DNA of 64,000 nt from Muribaculaceae bacterium (GCA_017621845.1 JAGASI010000001.1:1-64000), one strand, 5' to 3'; counted from the stretch's first letter, positions 26,605-35,806 are shown. Notes: generated by a model from the letters alone, not told the origin. Program-made: numbers and translations.

Positions 26605-27840
26605 TTAGTCTTCAAGTTTACGCTGATTTACAGATTCCATACCGGCTTCGTCAGCGAGGTTATAATAAACAATTTCCAACACCTTGAGTATTTCAGAGCG
26701 GTTGTTCTTGTCTACATCGTATGCTTTTTCAAGATACTTAAGCGAGTCTTTATAAATAGGAACTAATGTCTGATTTTTATATTCGTCATAATTTTTCCCA
26801 TTATAGTTGTCTTGCATTTCACCGGCTTTAGCAGCGAGACCACGACCATAGTAGAAATTGGCAAGGCCGTTTTCGCTATCAAGTTCAAGGGCTTTTTTAT
26901 AGGTTTCGAGAGCGGCATCTTTTTCTTTCTTGTTATCATAGATAATACCAAGAAGGGCATAGTATTGAGCAACATTGGGAGATGCAACAATTGCTTTTTT
27001 CAGATAATCCACAGCCTCGTCATATTTCTCAGTTTTGAGATAATAGTTTATAATAAGGTTGATGAAGTTTTGATCTTCATTACCAAATAACTCATTACCT
27101 TTAGATGCAAAGAATAACAGGTTGTCATAATCCTTAGCTCCATCAGCTACAGCTGCGCCATAAGTAAAGACATCTTTTTTAGAGAAACCTTTATTAACTG
27201 CATTTTTGAATGCACTTACTGCACCAGCCATATCATTGGCTTGCCATGCGGCAAGAGCTTGGTTATACATAATTTCGCCAACGATTGTGTCAGCAGGCAT
27301 CTTGATTTTTTCAGCCAATGCAGGAATATCATTCATATTTAGGTAGATATCCCATGCTTTGTACGCTCCTTTATAATCTTTTGCCTGCCAAAAATCGAGA
27401 GCGGCAGTGTTATAGTCATTATGATGGGCTACAAGAATATTTACTATTTCCTTGGAGTATTTGGTCTTGGTTTTACCTTTAGCATCAACAACGGTGTCAA
27501 GCGAGAGTGCCTTCATGAAGTTGTCATAACCGCCCACAAGATCCTTGGCCATTGTATGGAATATCTCGGGGGTCTTAGGATCGTCGGCTTTATACATTCC
27601 GAGTGATCGCTTGCCAAGATAATCGTCATATTCCTTAAAGGCTGCTTTGCCTGGCACAAAATAAGTTATAGCCTGTTGGGCTGTTGATGCATCCTTGGTA
27701 GCCGGTTCTATGAGTGTCATAACCTCGGCATAGGGTTTGCCGTTTTTCATGGCTTTTTCAGCTTCTTTTACAACCGCTTCTTGAGCTACGGCTGACATGC
27801 CTGCGGTTAGCGCAAGGGCTAAGATTGAAATTTTCTTCAT
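26605..27840 (-). CDS. Periplasmic TPR protein
   Basis: A 411-residue exported protein with a clear signal peptide (about 1-20, ending AVAQ). The mature chain is helical with several tetratricopeptide repeats, clearest at about 200-235 (YNQALAAWQANDMAGAVSAF) and 255-345 (YDEAVDYLKKAIVASPNV, then ALLGIIYDNKKEKDAALETY). TPR arrays act as protein-binding scaffolds. Partner unknown. It is rich in Lys and Asp with simple composition, suggesting high expression. Monocistronic, ending in a strong terminator. Confidence 0.85.
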   Translation of the reverse strand: MKKISILALALTAGMSAVAQEAVVKEAEKAMKNGKPYAEVMTLIEPATKDASTAQQAITYFVPGKAAFKEYDDYLGKRSLGMYKADDPKTPEIFHTMAKDLVGGYDNFMKALSLDTVVDAKGKTKTKYSKEIVNILVAHHNDYNTAALDFWQAKDYKGAYKAWDIYLNMNDIPALAEKIKMPADTIVGEIMYNQALAAWQANDMAGAVSAFKNAVNKGFSKKDVFTYGAAVADGAKDYDNLLFFASKGNELFGNEDQNFINLIINYYLKTEKYDEAVDYLKKAIVASPNVAQYYALLGIIYDNKKEKDAALETYKKALELDSENGLANFYYGRGLAAKAGEMQDNYNGKNYDEYKNQTLVPIYKDSLKYLEKAYDVDKNNRSEILKVLEIVYYNLADEAGMESVNQRKLED

Positions 27841-27974
27841 AATAAAGAAGGTTGGGTTAAAGGTATAGGTTAGAATTATTTGCTTGTTTATTATAATAAG
27901 ACTTATAATTGGTTGTTAAGTTTAATGATGAAAACATTATGTATGTTTAAATTCTTAAAACAATCAACTACATG

Positions 27975-30563
27975 TTATTGTTCATCAAGATTAATATTTT
28001 CATCGTTATCAGCTTCCGGCATTTCTTCGATAAGATCAAGTTCGTTATCAATGCCTTCTTCTTCAGATAGAGATGGTTGTTCAAGTGCTTCGGGAGCGAC
28101 TTGCTCTACTTCTTCATCTTGGTCAGCGTCAACGACACATACAGAAGCGATGTCATCACCACGCTTGCGCAGGTCTATAATGCGCACACCCATAGTTGCA
28201 CGGCCTCTAACCGGCACATCGGCCAGGTGTAGACGCATAGTAATGCCGGACTTGTTGATAATCACGAGATCTTCTTCATCGCTGACACTTGTAAATGCCA
28301 CCAACAAACCGGTCTTCTCGTTGATATTAATCGTCTTCACGCCCTTTCCGCCACGGTTGGTGATACGGTAATCATCGAGCAATGAGCGTTTTCCTATGCC
28401 TTTTTCTGAAAGCGCGAGAATAGTGCGAGAGGTGTTTGGTTCAAGAGCGATAAGGCCGATGATTTTGTTGTCTTCTGAAACGAGGTTCATGCCACGTACA
28501 CCGGTTGATACGCGTCCCATTGTACGCAAAGTTGACTCGTTAAATCTGATTGCGCGTCCAGCGTGACTTGCCAATAATATTTCAGAGTTGCCATCGGTCA
28601 TGGCGACACCGACAACACTGTCGTTATCGCGAAGGATAATCGCTTTCTTACCCTTGGATGGAACACGTGCATATTCGGCAAGTGATGTTTTCTTCACAAC
28701 ACCATTCTTGGTGGCAAACACAAGATTATGAGAACCCACAAACTCAGCATCGTCCAATTGTTTACAGCTTATATAAGCAGTAACAACGTCACCGGGCTCA
28801 ATATTAAGCATATTCTGCAATGCACGACCCTTGGAGTTCTTGGCTCCTTCGGGCAGTTCATATACTTTCATCTTGTAGATAAGGCCCTTGGCAGTAAAGA
28901 ACATCATTGTAGAGTGCATCGAAGCTTGATAGATATGTTCTATAAAGTCGGTATCGCGTGAGTTGGCTCCTTTGGACCCCACTCCACCACGACGTTGAGC
29001 TCGGAATTCGCTCAATGGTGTACGTTTAATATAACCAAGGTGTGAGATTGTGATGATCATATCATCATCAGCATAGAAATCCTCGGCGTTAAAGTCACCG
29101 GCTGTATAATCGATATCAGTCTTACGTGTATCGCCATAGCGGTCTCGTATATCTTCAAGCTCGGTGACAATAACACGGCGACACTCGGCATCATCGTTAA
29201 GGATAAGCTCGAGTTCCTGTACATATTCTTTAAGCTTGCGGTGGTCTTCCTCAAGTTTGGTTTGCTCCAGAGCTGTAAGGTTGCGCAACTTCATTTCGAC
29301 AATTGCGGTAACCTGAGCTTCTGTAAGGCCAAATCGTTCCATGAGTCGTGACTTGGCTTCCTCGACATTGGATGATGACCGTATAATGGCAATTACTTCA
29401 TCGATATGCTGAGAAGCTATAATCAAGCCCTCCAAGATATGGAGACGCTCAAGAGCTTTGGCGAGGCGATATTTTGTGCGACGTATAACAACTTCATGAC
29501 GGTGACCGACAAAAGCCTCAAGTATTTCTTTAAGATTGAGAGTCTTGGGGCGCCCGTTAATCAAAGCAACGTTGTTCACACTGAATGATGACTGTAACTG
29601 GGTCATCTTATACAGTTTGTTTAGAACAACATTGGCATTGGCATCGCTTTTAAGTTTAATAACAATGCGCATGCCTTCAAAGTCAGTCTCATCATTGATA
29701 TCAGCAATGCCGTCAAGTTTCTTTTCGTTAACCAGATCGGCAATATACTTGATGAGCTCGGCCTTATTGACACCATAAGGTATTTCATTAATAATGATTG
29801 ACTCGTGATTGGCCTCAGCCTCAATTTCGGCACGAGCACGTATAATCACACGGCCACGACCGGTAAGATATGCCTCTTTGACACCGGCATAGCCATAAAT
29901 TGTGCCTCCGGTAGGGAAATCAGGCGCCGGAATGATTTTGATAAGCTCGTCAATTGATATATCGGGATTTTCAACAAGAGCTATCGAAGCATTGATTGCC
30001 TCGGTCAGATTGTGAGGCGGCATATTGGTTGCCATACCGACAGCAATACCTTGGGCTCCATTTACAAGGAGGTTGGGAAACCGTGTCGGTAATACAACCG
30101 GCTCTTTGCGTACATTATCATATGTAGGCTGGAAATCGACAGTATCATCATTGATATCCATCAACATTTCCTCACCGATTTTGTCAAGTCTAACCTCGGT
30201 ATAACGCATGGCCGCAGGAGAAGCCCCGTCCACCGAGCCAAAGTTGCCATGCCCGTCAACCAATGTATACCTCAACGCCCAATTTTGGGCCATTCTTACT
30301 ACAGTACCGTATATTGACGAATCTCCATGGGGGTGATATTTACCCATTACTTCGCCAACACAGTTAGCTGATTTCTTATGTGGTTTATCGCTGGTATTGC
30401 CCATGGCATCCATACCAAACAATACGCGGCGTTGTACCGGCTTCAAGCCATCACGCGCATCAGGCAGCGCACGTGATACAATAACCGACATTGAATAATC
30501 GATATAGGCCGATTTCATCTCTTTCTCTATATCGATTTTTACTATACGATCTTCTTCTAACAT
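27975..30563 (-). CDS. gyrA: DNA gyrase subunit A
   Basis: An 862-residue subunit of the type IIA topoisomerase that introduces negative supercoils. The catalytic tyrosine is Tyr121 (AAMRYTEVRL). The breakage-reunion domain covers about 30-500 and the C-terminal pinwheel about 510-810, with a GyrA-box variant QRRGGVGSKGA near 545; an acidic tail follows. In the quinolone-determining region (GKYHPHGDSSIYGTVVRM) Ser82 matches E. coli Ser83, while the position of E. coli Asp87 is Gly86. The gene is monocistronic with a promoter box at 30628-30635. gyrB is not in the window. Confidence 0.97.
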   Translation of the reverse strand: MLEEDRIVKIDIEKEMKSAYIDYSMSVIVSRALPDARDGLKPVQRRVLFGMDAMGNTSDKPHKKSANCVGEVMGKYHPHGDSSIYGTVVRMAQNWALRYTLVDGHGNFGSVDGASPAAMRYTEVRLDKIGEEMLMDINDDTVDFQPTYDNVRKEPVVLPTRFPNLLVNGAQGIAVGMATNMPPHNLTEAINASIALVENPDISIDELIKIIPAPDFPTGGTIYGYAGVKEAYLTGRGRVIIRARAEIEAEANHESIIINEIPYGVNKAELIKYIADLVNEKKLDGIADINDETDFEGMRIVIKLKSDANANVVLNKLYKMTQLQSSFSVNNVALINGRPKTLNLKEILEAFVGHRHEVVIRRTKYRLAKALERLHILEGLIIASQHIDEVIAIIRSSSNVEEAKSRLMERFGLTEAQVTAIVEMKLRNLTALEQTKLEEDHRKLKEYVQELELILNDDAECRRVIVTELEDIRDRYGDTRKTDIDYTAGDFNAEDFYADDDMIITISHLGYIKRTPLSEFRAQRRGGVGSKGANSRDTDFIEHIYQASMHSTMMFFTAKGLIYKMKVYELPEGAKNSKGRALQNMLNIEPGDVVTAYISCKQLDDAEFVGSHNLVFATKNGVVKKTSLAEYARVPSKGKKAIILRDNDSVVGVAMTDGNSEILLASHAGRAIRFNESTLRTMGRVSTGVRGMNLVSEDNKIIGLIALEPNTSRTILALSEKGIGKRSLLDDYRITNRGGKGVKTININEKTGLLVAFTSVSDEEDLVIINKSGITMRLHLADVPVRGRATMGVRIIDLRKRGDDIASVCVVDADQDEEVEQVAPEALEQPSLSEEEGIDNELDLIEEMPEADNDENINLDEQ

Positions 30564-30627
30564 TGGAATTGATTAGATTAAAAACATTGCATCTCATTCC
30601 CATGGGAATTATGCCTTAAAATACACA

Positions 30628-30635
30628 CAAAGGTA
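30628..30635 (-). promoter_or_regulatory. gyrA: gyrA promoter -7 box
   Basis: TACCTTTG on the minus strand, 65 nt before the gyrA start. The -33 element is not obvious. Confidence 0.55.
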
Positions 30636-30808
30636 ATGTTTTTTTTCGACAATACCACCATGTAGATATATCTATAAAATAAAAATAATGCCTTTTATGG
30701 GCATTATTAGCCATTTCTCAGCGTTTACGGTGTTTGGGAGGCAACTTCAAGTGGCATTGTTTTATGCCTCATCAGCTCAATCGAGGTCCTCAATAAGGGC
30801 GCGAAGGT

Positions 30809-31783
30809 TTATCTTTCGAGTTTTGGGAACCCGGATGTTGTCAATATGGACTCGCGCGTAACAATCAGCGCTTCCACCCCCTTGGCTTTTTCAATCATTT
30901 TAAGCGCCGATGAGGCATCCATGGCCATACAAGCAGTAGCATAGGCATCTGCTTCCATGCAAGTGGGAGCCTTGATGGTGGCTGACAATATATCTGTAGC
31001 TGCCGGATAACCTGTCACCGGGCTTATGGTATGCCACACTTTACCATTTTCAGTTTTCTTATAATTCCTGTAATTACCTGACGTGGCAATGCCACAATCT
31101 GTAACATGGATTACTGCCAACTTTTTATGTATGACTATCGAGTCTGACATTATTGGGGTATCAATCATTATACGCCAGCCATTCCCTTTTGATGAATTTC
31201 CTGAAACGGCAATCTCGCCTCCAATCTCTATCATATAGTCATCACAACCATTGCGTTCAAGCATTTCACCAACTGCATCACATCCCAGGCCTTTGGTTAT
31301 GGCCGAAAAATTAAATTCAGTGCATGGATGTTTCTTGATTATTTTTCCCGTGGTTGTCATTTTACATTGATCGATGCCAACCAAATCCTTTATTGAGTCT
31401 ATAACATCTTGCGTAGGAGCCTCATCGGATTTATTATATCCAAATCCCCACAAATTTATCAACGGAGCAACCGTTGGATCAAACATACCATTGCTATTAA
31501 AATTAATCTCTTGAGATTTTTTAAAAACAGCTGTCAGATATTTGTCAGCTGACATGTTTTCACCATTGTTTATTTTTGAAATGAGGGATTGTTCGGCAAA
31601 CGGCGATAAGGACATCTCAACTTCTTTCATGACCGAGATAATAGAATCATGCAAGTCTCGGTCGGCATTATAGGATATATGGTAAAGGGTATTCCATGCT
31701 TTGCCTTCGGCATTGCGATAGGATTTAGGAGGTGTACAGGACGTTAATAATATCAATACAATGCTTAAACTCCAAAATTTCAT
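30809..31783 (-). CDS. apbE: FAD:protein FMN transferase lipoprotein
   Basis: A 324-residue envelope enzyme that attaches FMN to threonine residues of partner proteins such as RnfG and NqrC. A lipobox (ILLTSC, cysteine at residue 16) predicts an exported lipoprotein. Family motifs are the AITKGLGCDAVGEML segment, the EIGGEIAVSG block, ATSGNYRNY, HTISPVTGYPA and the metal-site acidic stretch MEADAYATACM. Length is normal. It is the last gene of a run with maf and the kdsC-like gene (3-4 nt spacing). Confidence 0.95.
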   Translation of the reverse strand: MKFWSLSIVLILLTSCTPPKSYRNAEGKAWNTLYHISYNADRDLHDSIISVMKEVEMSLSPFAEQSLISKINNGENMSADKYLTAVFKKSQEINFNSNGMFDPTVAPLINLWGFGYNKSDEAPTQDVIDSIKDLVGIDQCKMTTTGKIIKKHPCTEFNFSAITKGLGCDAVGEMLERNGCDDYMIEIGGEIAVSGNSSKGNGWRIMIDTPIMSDSIVIHKKLAVIHVTDCGIATSGNYRNYKKTENGKVWHTISPVTGYPAATDILSATIKAPTCMEADAYATACMAMDASSALKMIEKAKGVEALIVTRESILTTSGFPKLER

Positions 31784-31786
31784 AAT

Positions 31787-32386
31787 TTAAAATTTTAAAA
31801 GTTCGTGATATAAATGATTAACAGGCAGTCCCATAACATTATAATAGTCACCATCAATCTTGGAGATGCCTATGGCGCCAATCCATTCCTGAATACCATA
31901 AGAGCCCGCTTTATCATAAGGACGGCAATTTTTTATATAAGCCTCTATCTCCCTGCCGGAAAGAAGATCAAACGTGACATGGGTAGTTTCATCAAAAGAC
32001 ACACACTTGTCTACCGAAGTCAACGTGACGCCGGTCATTACACGATGTTGACGTCCACTAAGACTTTGTAACATCGCCACCGCTTCATTGTATGAATGAG
32101 GTTTGCCTAAAATTTTATCATCAATAATAACAACAGTGTCTGCTGTCACAATTACTTCATTAGGTGCCAGATATTGTTTATATGCATTGGCTTTAAGCCG
32201 TGATAAATACCCGGCAACATCATCAACAAGAGTATCGGCAGGATAACATTCATCAATATTATCCAACTTTACAACATCAAATCGGGGAACAATCATTCCC
32301 AGCAGTTCTTGACGGCGGGGCGAGTTGGAGGCCAACAACACATTGTACGATGTAACCGATAACGGGCAGTTTGATTCTATAGTCAT
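31787..32386 (-). CDS. maf: Maf-family nucleotide pyrophosphatase
   Basis: A 199-residue cytoplasmic pyrophosphatase that removes non-canonical nucleoside triphosphates. Typical motifs: LLASNSPRRQELLG, the catalytic-acid segment VTADTVVIIDDKILGKP, and YDKAGSYGIQEWIGAIGISK near the C-terminus. The KAGSY-IQ form fits the dTTP/UTP-type subgroup (YhdE-like). Length is standard. It lies between the KdsC-like and apbE genes with 3-nt gaps, so it is clearly co-transcribed. Confidence 0.94.
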   Translation of the reverse strand: MTIESNCPLSVTSYNVLLASNSPRRQELLGMIVPRFDVVKLDNIDECYPADTLVDDVAGYLSRLKANAYKQYLAPNEVIVTADTVVIIDDKILGKPHSYNEAVAMLQSLSGRQHRVMTGVTLTSVDKCVSFDETTHVTFDLLSGREIEAYIKNCRPYDKAGSYGIQEWIGAIGISKIDGDYYNVMGLPVNHLYHELLKF

Positions 32387-32389
32387 AAT

Positions 32390-32914
32390 TTACCAACCAA
32401 ATGCATCAGCATGATTCAACCATTCACCACGAGTGGCAAGCACTTGTTCCAACAATTCTCGAGCGACACCATATCCGCCATCTGACACAGTAATATAATG
32501 CGCTATATCCTTTATCTCGCGGGCCGCATCATTAGGAGCTACAGCAAGCCCTACTGCTTTCATGCATTGGTAGTCAGGAATATCATCCCCTACATATGCT
32601 GTCTCCTCGGGCAAGATGGCATTATCAGCGAGCCATTTGTTCATGACTTCAAACTTGAACGAAGCGCCGATAAAGACATCTTTAATACCCAATGCTCCAT
32701 AACGCTTGATCAGTGATGTCGTATTGGCCCCGGTAATTATAGCTATCTTAAGATTGGTTTTTGCGGCTAACTGCAATGCATACCCATCCTTGATATTCAC
32801 CATACGGCATGGCACTCCGTTCTCGTCCATCGGCACAGTCGATGGAGACAATACTCCGTCAACATCAAAAATAACAGCCCGCAAGTTCTTTAAATCATAG
32901 TCGGTTTTACTCAT
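32390..32914 (-). CDS. KdsC-like HAD phosphatase
   Basis: A 174-residue cytoplasmic HAD phosphatase of the C0 (no-cap) class, probably 3-deoxy-D-manno-octulosonate 8-phosphate phosphatase. The nucleophile motif is IFDVDGVLS (Asp17 and Asp19), the second motif IAIITGANT, and the Mg-binding motif VGDDIPDYQCM. The NIKDGYALQLA segment is also typical of KdsC. It overlaps the DUF2520 gene by 8 nt. Step in Kdo synthesis for lipopolysaccharide if the assignment holds; related phosphatases act on other sugar acids. Confidence 0.85.
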   Translation of the reverse strand: MSKTDYDLKNLRAVIFDVDGVLSPSTVPMDENGVPCRMVNIKDGYALQLAAKTNLKIAIITGANTTSLIKRYGALGIKDVFIGASFKFEVMNKWLADNAILPEETAYVGDDIPDYQCMKAVGLAVAPNDAAREIKDIAHYITVSDGGYGVARELLEQVLATRGEWLNHADAFGW

Positions 32915-33695
32915 TATTATAATTCTTGATTATATTGTCGGTAAGCACACGGTAGATATTGGCCTTATTCTTGGGCAGATGATTGATATGTGTAGAAATC
33001 ACTTTCATATCATGACGAACAGCCGGTCCTGTTTGTGAAGCATGAGGACCCAGAGACAAGGCTTTTTTTAATACTTCTGTCACCAATGGGCCAAATACCG
33101 AGAAGTCATATCCGTATGGTTTTAACAGTTCATCTGAAATATCCCACAAATGATTGACAAAATTGGAGGCAAACACGGCAGCAACATGTAATGCCCCCCG
33201 GTGCACACTATCAGCTTCATACACTCGATTGCTGACCATTGAAGCTAAATTTTTAAGTATATCAGTCGCTTCCTGAGTGCTTCCTTCGACAAAGAATGGC
33301 ACTGATGTCAATGATAACGGTCGCTGGCGTGAAAACGTCTGTAGAGGATAAAACACTCCTCGGCGAGCACATGCCGCGAGGGCGTCCATAGGAACACTAC
33401 CTGAGGTGTGTGCTACAATTCCTTGAAAATCCTTAAGACATTCCGAGGTACAGTGAACAGCATCGTCAGGCACTGAAATAATGGCTATATCAGCTGAACA
33501 ATCAACATCTTCGACATTATCGATTGCCCTGGCATTCCTTAGCTTGTCGGCGAGAGTTTGGGCATGGGATTTATTACGGGAATATATCTGTACAACATCG
33601 CACACATAATCAAGTGCCGGGGCCAATGACGTGGCGACGTTACCCGAGCCAAGCAACACAATCCGATAACGGCCATTCCCAGACTTGTTTTCCAT
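32907..33695 (-). CDS. Rossmann/DUF2520 protein
   Basis: A 262-residue cytoplasmic protein with an N-terminal NAD(P)-binding Rossmann fold (IVLLGSGNVATSLAPALD, residues about 12-30) and a C-terminal helical DUF2520 domain (about 130-255) with the GALHVAAVFASNFVNHLWD segment. The fold resembles pyrroline-carboxylate and 6-phosphogluconate-type dehydrogenases, but the substrate is unknown. It overlaps the start of the KdsC-like gene and follows the nitroreductase gene by 13 nt. Confidence 0.85.
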   Translation of the reverse strand: MENKSGNGRYRIVLLGSGNVATSLAPALDYVCDVVQIYSRNKSHAQTLADKLRNARAIDNVEDVDCSADIAIISVPDDAVHCTSECLKDFQGIVAHTSGSVPMDALAACARRGVFYPLQTFSRQRPLSLTSVPFFVEGSTQEATDILKNLASMVSNRVYEADSVHRGALHVAAVFASNFVNHLWDISDELLKPYGYDFSVFGPLVTEVLKKALSLGPHASQTGPAVRHDMKVISTHINHLPKNKANIYRVLTDNIIKNYNNE

Positions 33696-33708
33696 AATAA
33701 TACCGGGG

Positions 33709-34245
33709 TTATTGTTTGGTATATTTACCTATATGTACTTTCTCCCACTGTAGTTTATCCGGGTCAACGGGGCGACGTGTCTCGTCTTTATAGCCAAATG
33801 TTATTACACACTCAACTTTAAGATATGGCGGAATGTCCAGAAGATGCTGTACATAATCTTCTGAAGGTTCATTATTGGCATCAAACCGGCCTCTGACCTG
33901 TATCCAGCAAGATCCGATACCGAGGTCCTCGGCCTGTAATTGCATATATGTTGCCGCCACAGTAGCATCCTCTATATAAGCTTCACTTTTTTCAGGGTCT
34001 GACACCACAACGACTGCCATTGTAGCTTTGGCTATAGGATGAGCACCCATGGGTTTAAGTTTAGCCAAAGCCTCGAGGTCCTCGCGATTTTCTACAACTA
34101 TGAATTGCCATGAGCGGGAACTTTTACTTGTGGGTGCTAACAATGCAGCCTGAAGGATTGTTTTAACATCATCGGCCGGTATAGGTTGCTGAGTATAGCG
34201 TCTTATCGAATGGCGCTTGAATAACATTTCGCTGAATTGTGTCAT
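33709..34245 (-). CDS. Nitroreductase-family oxidoreductase
   Basis: A flavin-dependent NAD(P)H oxidoreductase of about 178 residues. The start at 34245 is chosen because it gives the family N-terminus (MLFKRHSIRRYTQQPIP); a longer frame to 34335 would run into the preceding gene and its terminator. Motifs: the FMN-phosphate arginines RHSIRRY, APTSKSSRSWQFIVVE and the GIGSCWIQVRGRF loop. Physiological substrate unknown. It leads the run nitroreductase, DUF2520, kdsC-like, maf, apbE. Confidence 0.88.
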   Translation of the reverse strand: MTQFSEMLFKRHSIRRYTQQPIPADDVKTILQAALLAPTSKSSRSWQFIVVENREDLEALAKLKPMGAHPIAKATMAVVVVSDPEKSEAYIEDATVAATYMQLQAEDLGIGSCWIQVRGRFDANNEPSEDYVQHLLDIPPYLKVECVITFGYKDETRRPVDPDKLQWEKVHIGKYTKQ

Positions 34246-34280
34246 AAGTCGGGGTAAGTGTAAATTATGTAATATAAAAA

Positions 34281-34317
34281 ATGTCTCAACGCGAGTATCT
34301 TGCTCGACGAGAGACAT
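34281..34317 (-). terminator. Terminator of HU-CCDC81/SPOR gene
   Basis: ATGTCTC (34281-34287) pairs with GAGACAT (34311-34317), with an inner CGAG/CTCG stem. On the minus strand a run of U follows. It overlaps the stop codon of the gene by one base. Confidence 0.75.
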
Positions 34318-35363
34318 CAGCGTTTGGTAACCCACACACCTTTATAGCGCTGAACGCGCTTATCATAAGCGGCTTTTAATGCCTGGGCTTCAGTAGCGCC
34401 CGTCGCCACGTATACTCGGTAGTGACCTTTTTGCTCAATGACATACATTGGCAAGTCCGGATTATGGGGCTTTTCCATAGATATAAACTTTTGAGCCCCC
34501 TCCCGGGTTTTAAGCGACGCGATAACAAGGCAATATGAGTCTTTTTCGTCATTTCTAAGTTCCACAGGCATGGCACATATAGAGGTAGCCGATTTCAAAT
34601 CATCTGTAGGTTGTGTTACATCAACAAGCTCTTTATTACCTTTGGCAGAACGAAGATTGTCTCCCTTCTCTATATTAACATCTTTACTGACGTTAAGGTT
34701 CTGAATTTTAGTTGCATCATTATTATCCGGCTTATTAAGAGTGACAACCTTGGGGGAGGTAATCTTAGGCCCGGAAAGTGAAGCATAAGCGACATTATCG
34801 ACTTTAATCGGCGTAGATAGCGTTATGCCCAAACCCACCAGAATAGCAATCATAGCCGCAACCCTCACAAAACGTTTTACCGGTGACAAATGCATAATTC
34901 CATGATTATCGGCAATAATCTCTGTATCGACATATTGCATGTCTACGGTCTTACGAGAATAGACCTTGGGATACCAAGTCACACCGGGAGTCAAAGCATC
35001 TTCATTCATCGGGGAGAAAACCATCCTGCCATCTTCACCGATCATCAAATCGCCGAGGCGGCCAAGTGACAACAGATTGTCAACTTTCAGCTGGCGAGTC
35101 ATGGACATCACGTCTTCTTCGACAATCATGCGGGCACGCTCGTGACTGATTGAATTGGCTCGTGCCACCGAACTTATCAATAGGCCGTCATTGATATTCA
35201 GCGCTCCATTAAACATATAGCTACGACCCGGCACACTCCAACAAGACGTCATTTCATCATAAACCGACGTCTCGGCATGAGCCACAATAGCACCAAGACC
35301 GGGTATGATTACACAGTCGTGATTGGTCGCAAGAAATTCTATATGTTTCAGGGTCTGATTCAC
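34317..35363 (-). CDS. HU-CCDC81 / transmembrane / SPOR protein
   Basis: A 348-residue membrane protein. Residues about 1-70 match the HU-CCDC81 bacterial domain 1 (HIEFLATNHDCVIIPGLGA, a highly characteristic opening). Residues about 73-125 match domain 2, the second HU-like fold. One membrane helix spans about 166-184. The periplasmic part has a linker and a SPOR domain at about 275-345 (SYCLVIASLKTREGAQKF, HYRVYVATGATEAQALKA). The layout puts paired HU-like folds in the cytoplasm and a peptidoglycan-binding domain outside. A tether between nucleoid (or another partner) and septal wall is inference. Its promoter box (35368-35375) almost touches the start codon. Confidence 0.87.
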   Translation of the reverse strand: MNQTLKHIEFLATNHDCVIIPGLGAIVAHAETSVYDEMTSCWSVPGRSYMFNGALNINDGLLISSVARANSISHERARMIVEEDVMSMTRQLKVDNLLSLGRLGDLMIGEDGRMVFSPMNEDALTPGVTWYPKVYSRKTVDMQYVDTEIIADNHGIMHLSPVKRFVRVAAMIAILVGLGITLSTPIKVDNVAYASLSGPKITSPKVVTLNKPDNNDATKIQNLNVSKDVNIEKGDNLRSAKGNKELVDVTQPTDDLKSATSICAMPVELRNDEKDSYCLVIASLKTREGAQKFISMEKPHNPDLPMYVIEQKGHYRVYVATGATEAQALKAAYDKRVQRYKGVWVTKR

Positions 35364-35367
35364 GTTG

Positions 35368-35375
35368 CAAAGATA
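35368..35375 (-). promoter_or_regulatory. Promoter box abutting start codon
   Basis: TATCTTTG on the minus strand ends 4 nt before the ATG at 35363. With initiation a few bases after the box, the transcript would be leaderless or nearly so. No ideal TTTG is seen at -33. Confidence 0.5.
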
Positions 35376-35497
35376 ACTTAAAATTCTGAGTTTACAGCCA
35401 TGATTTTTTGTAAAGTTATCAACACACTGTTTATAACATTTGTAATCGTTTCACAACTTATAATCCCATTGCAAGATATGAAACAATTAGGCTCTAT

Positions 35498-35522
35498 CCA
35501 CAACAAATGTTTACACTGAGGC
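35498..35522. repeat. 25-bp dispersed repeat, copy 1
   Basis: Matches 50877-50901 at 23 of 25 positions (common text CCACAACAAATGTT, then CTGAGGC). No coding or RNA role is evident at either place, which suggests the ends of decayed mobile elements. Confidence 0.6.
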
Positions 35523-35689
35523 AACATATCATGGAGGTTTTGAGTCGTGCCGTCGATGGATTACAGCAAACGACGGGACTTAAAGACACAGATAGATGCA
35601 AAATCGGGACTTCGTTAAGAATTTCAGCAAGTTATGGCCTTTTTTATTTTGACATCATTGAGAACGTCCCGGGCACACAAGCTCACACC

Positions 35690-35719
35690 TTCTTTCAGTT
35701 GAAATTCTTTCAGTTGAAA
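35690..35719. repeat. 15-bp tandem duplication
   Basis: TTCTTTCAGTTGAAA occurs twice head to tail (35690-35704 and 35705-35719), then an A-run. Likely replication slippage. Confidence 0.7.
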
Positions 35720-35806
35720 AAAAAATAGCCGACTCACTTCAAATAAATCTATCAAAAAAATTGCGACTACTCTGTCTGAAAACACATTGAGCAGTCGCGT
35801 TATTTG

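Larger units (their letters stand above)
35376..35806. other. Intergenic with repeat relic
   Basis: No credible gene. It holds one copy of the 25-bp dispersed repeat (35498-35522), a tandem 15-bp duplication (35690-35719) and an open frame (35507-35728) of no recognised family that begins inside the repeat. Confidence 0.5.

Noticed and set aside
35507..35728. Open frame of 73 codons in the ung/tRNA intergenic region
   Set aside because: It begins inside the dispersed repeat, ends in a tandem slippage duplication and an A-run, and matches no family I know. Treated as repeat relic.
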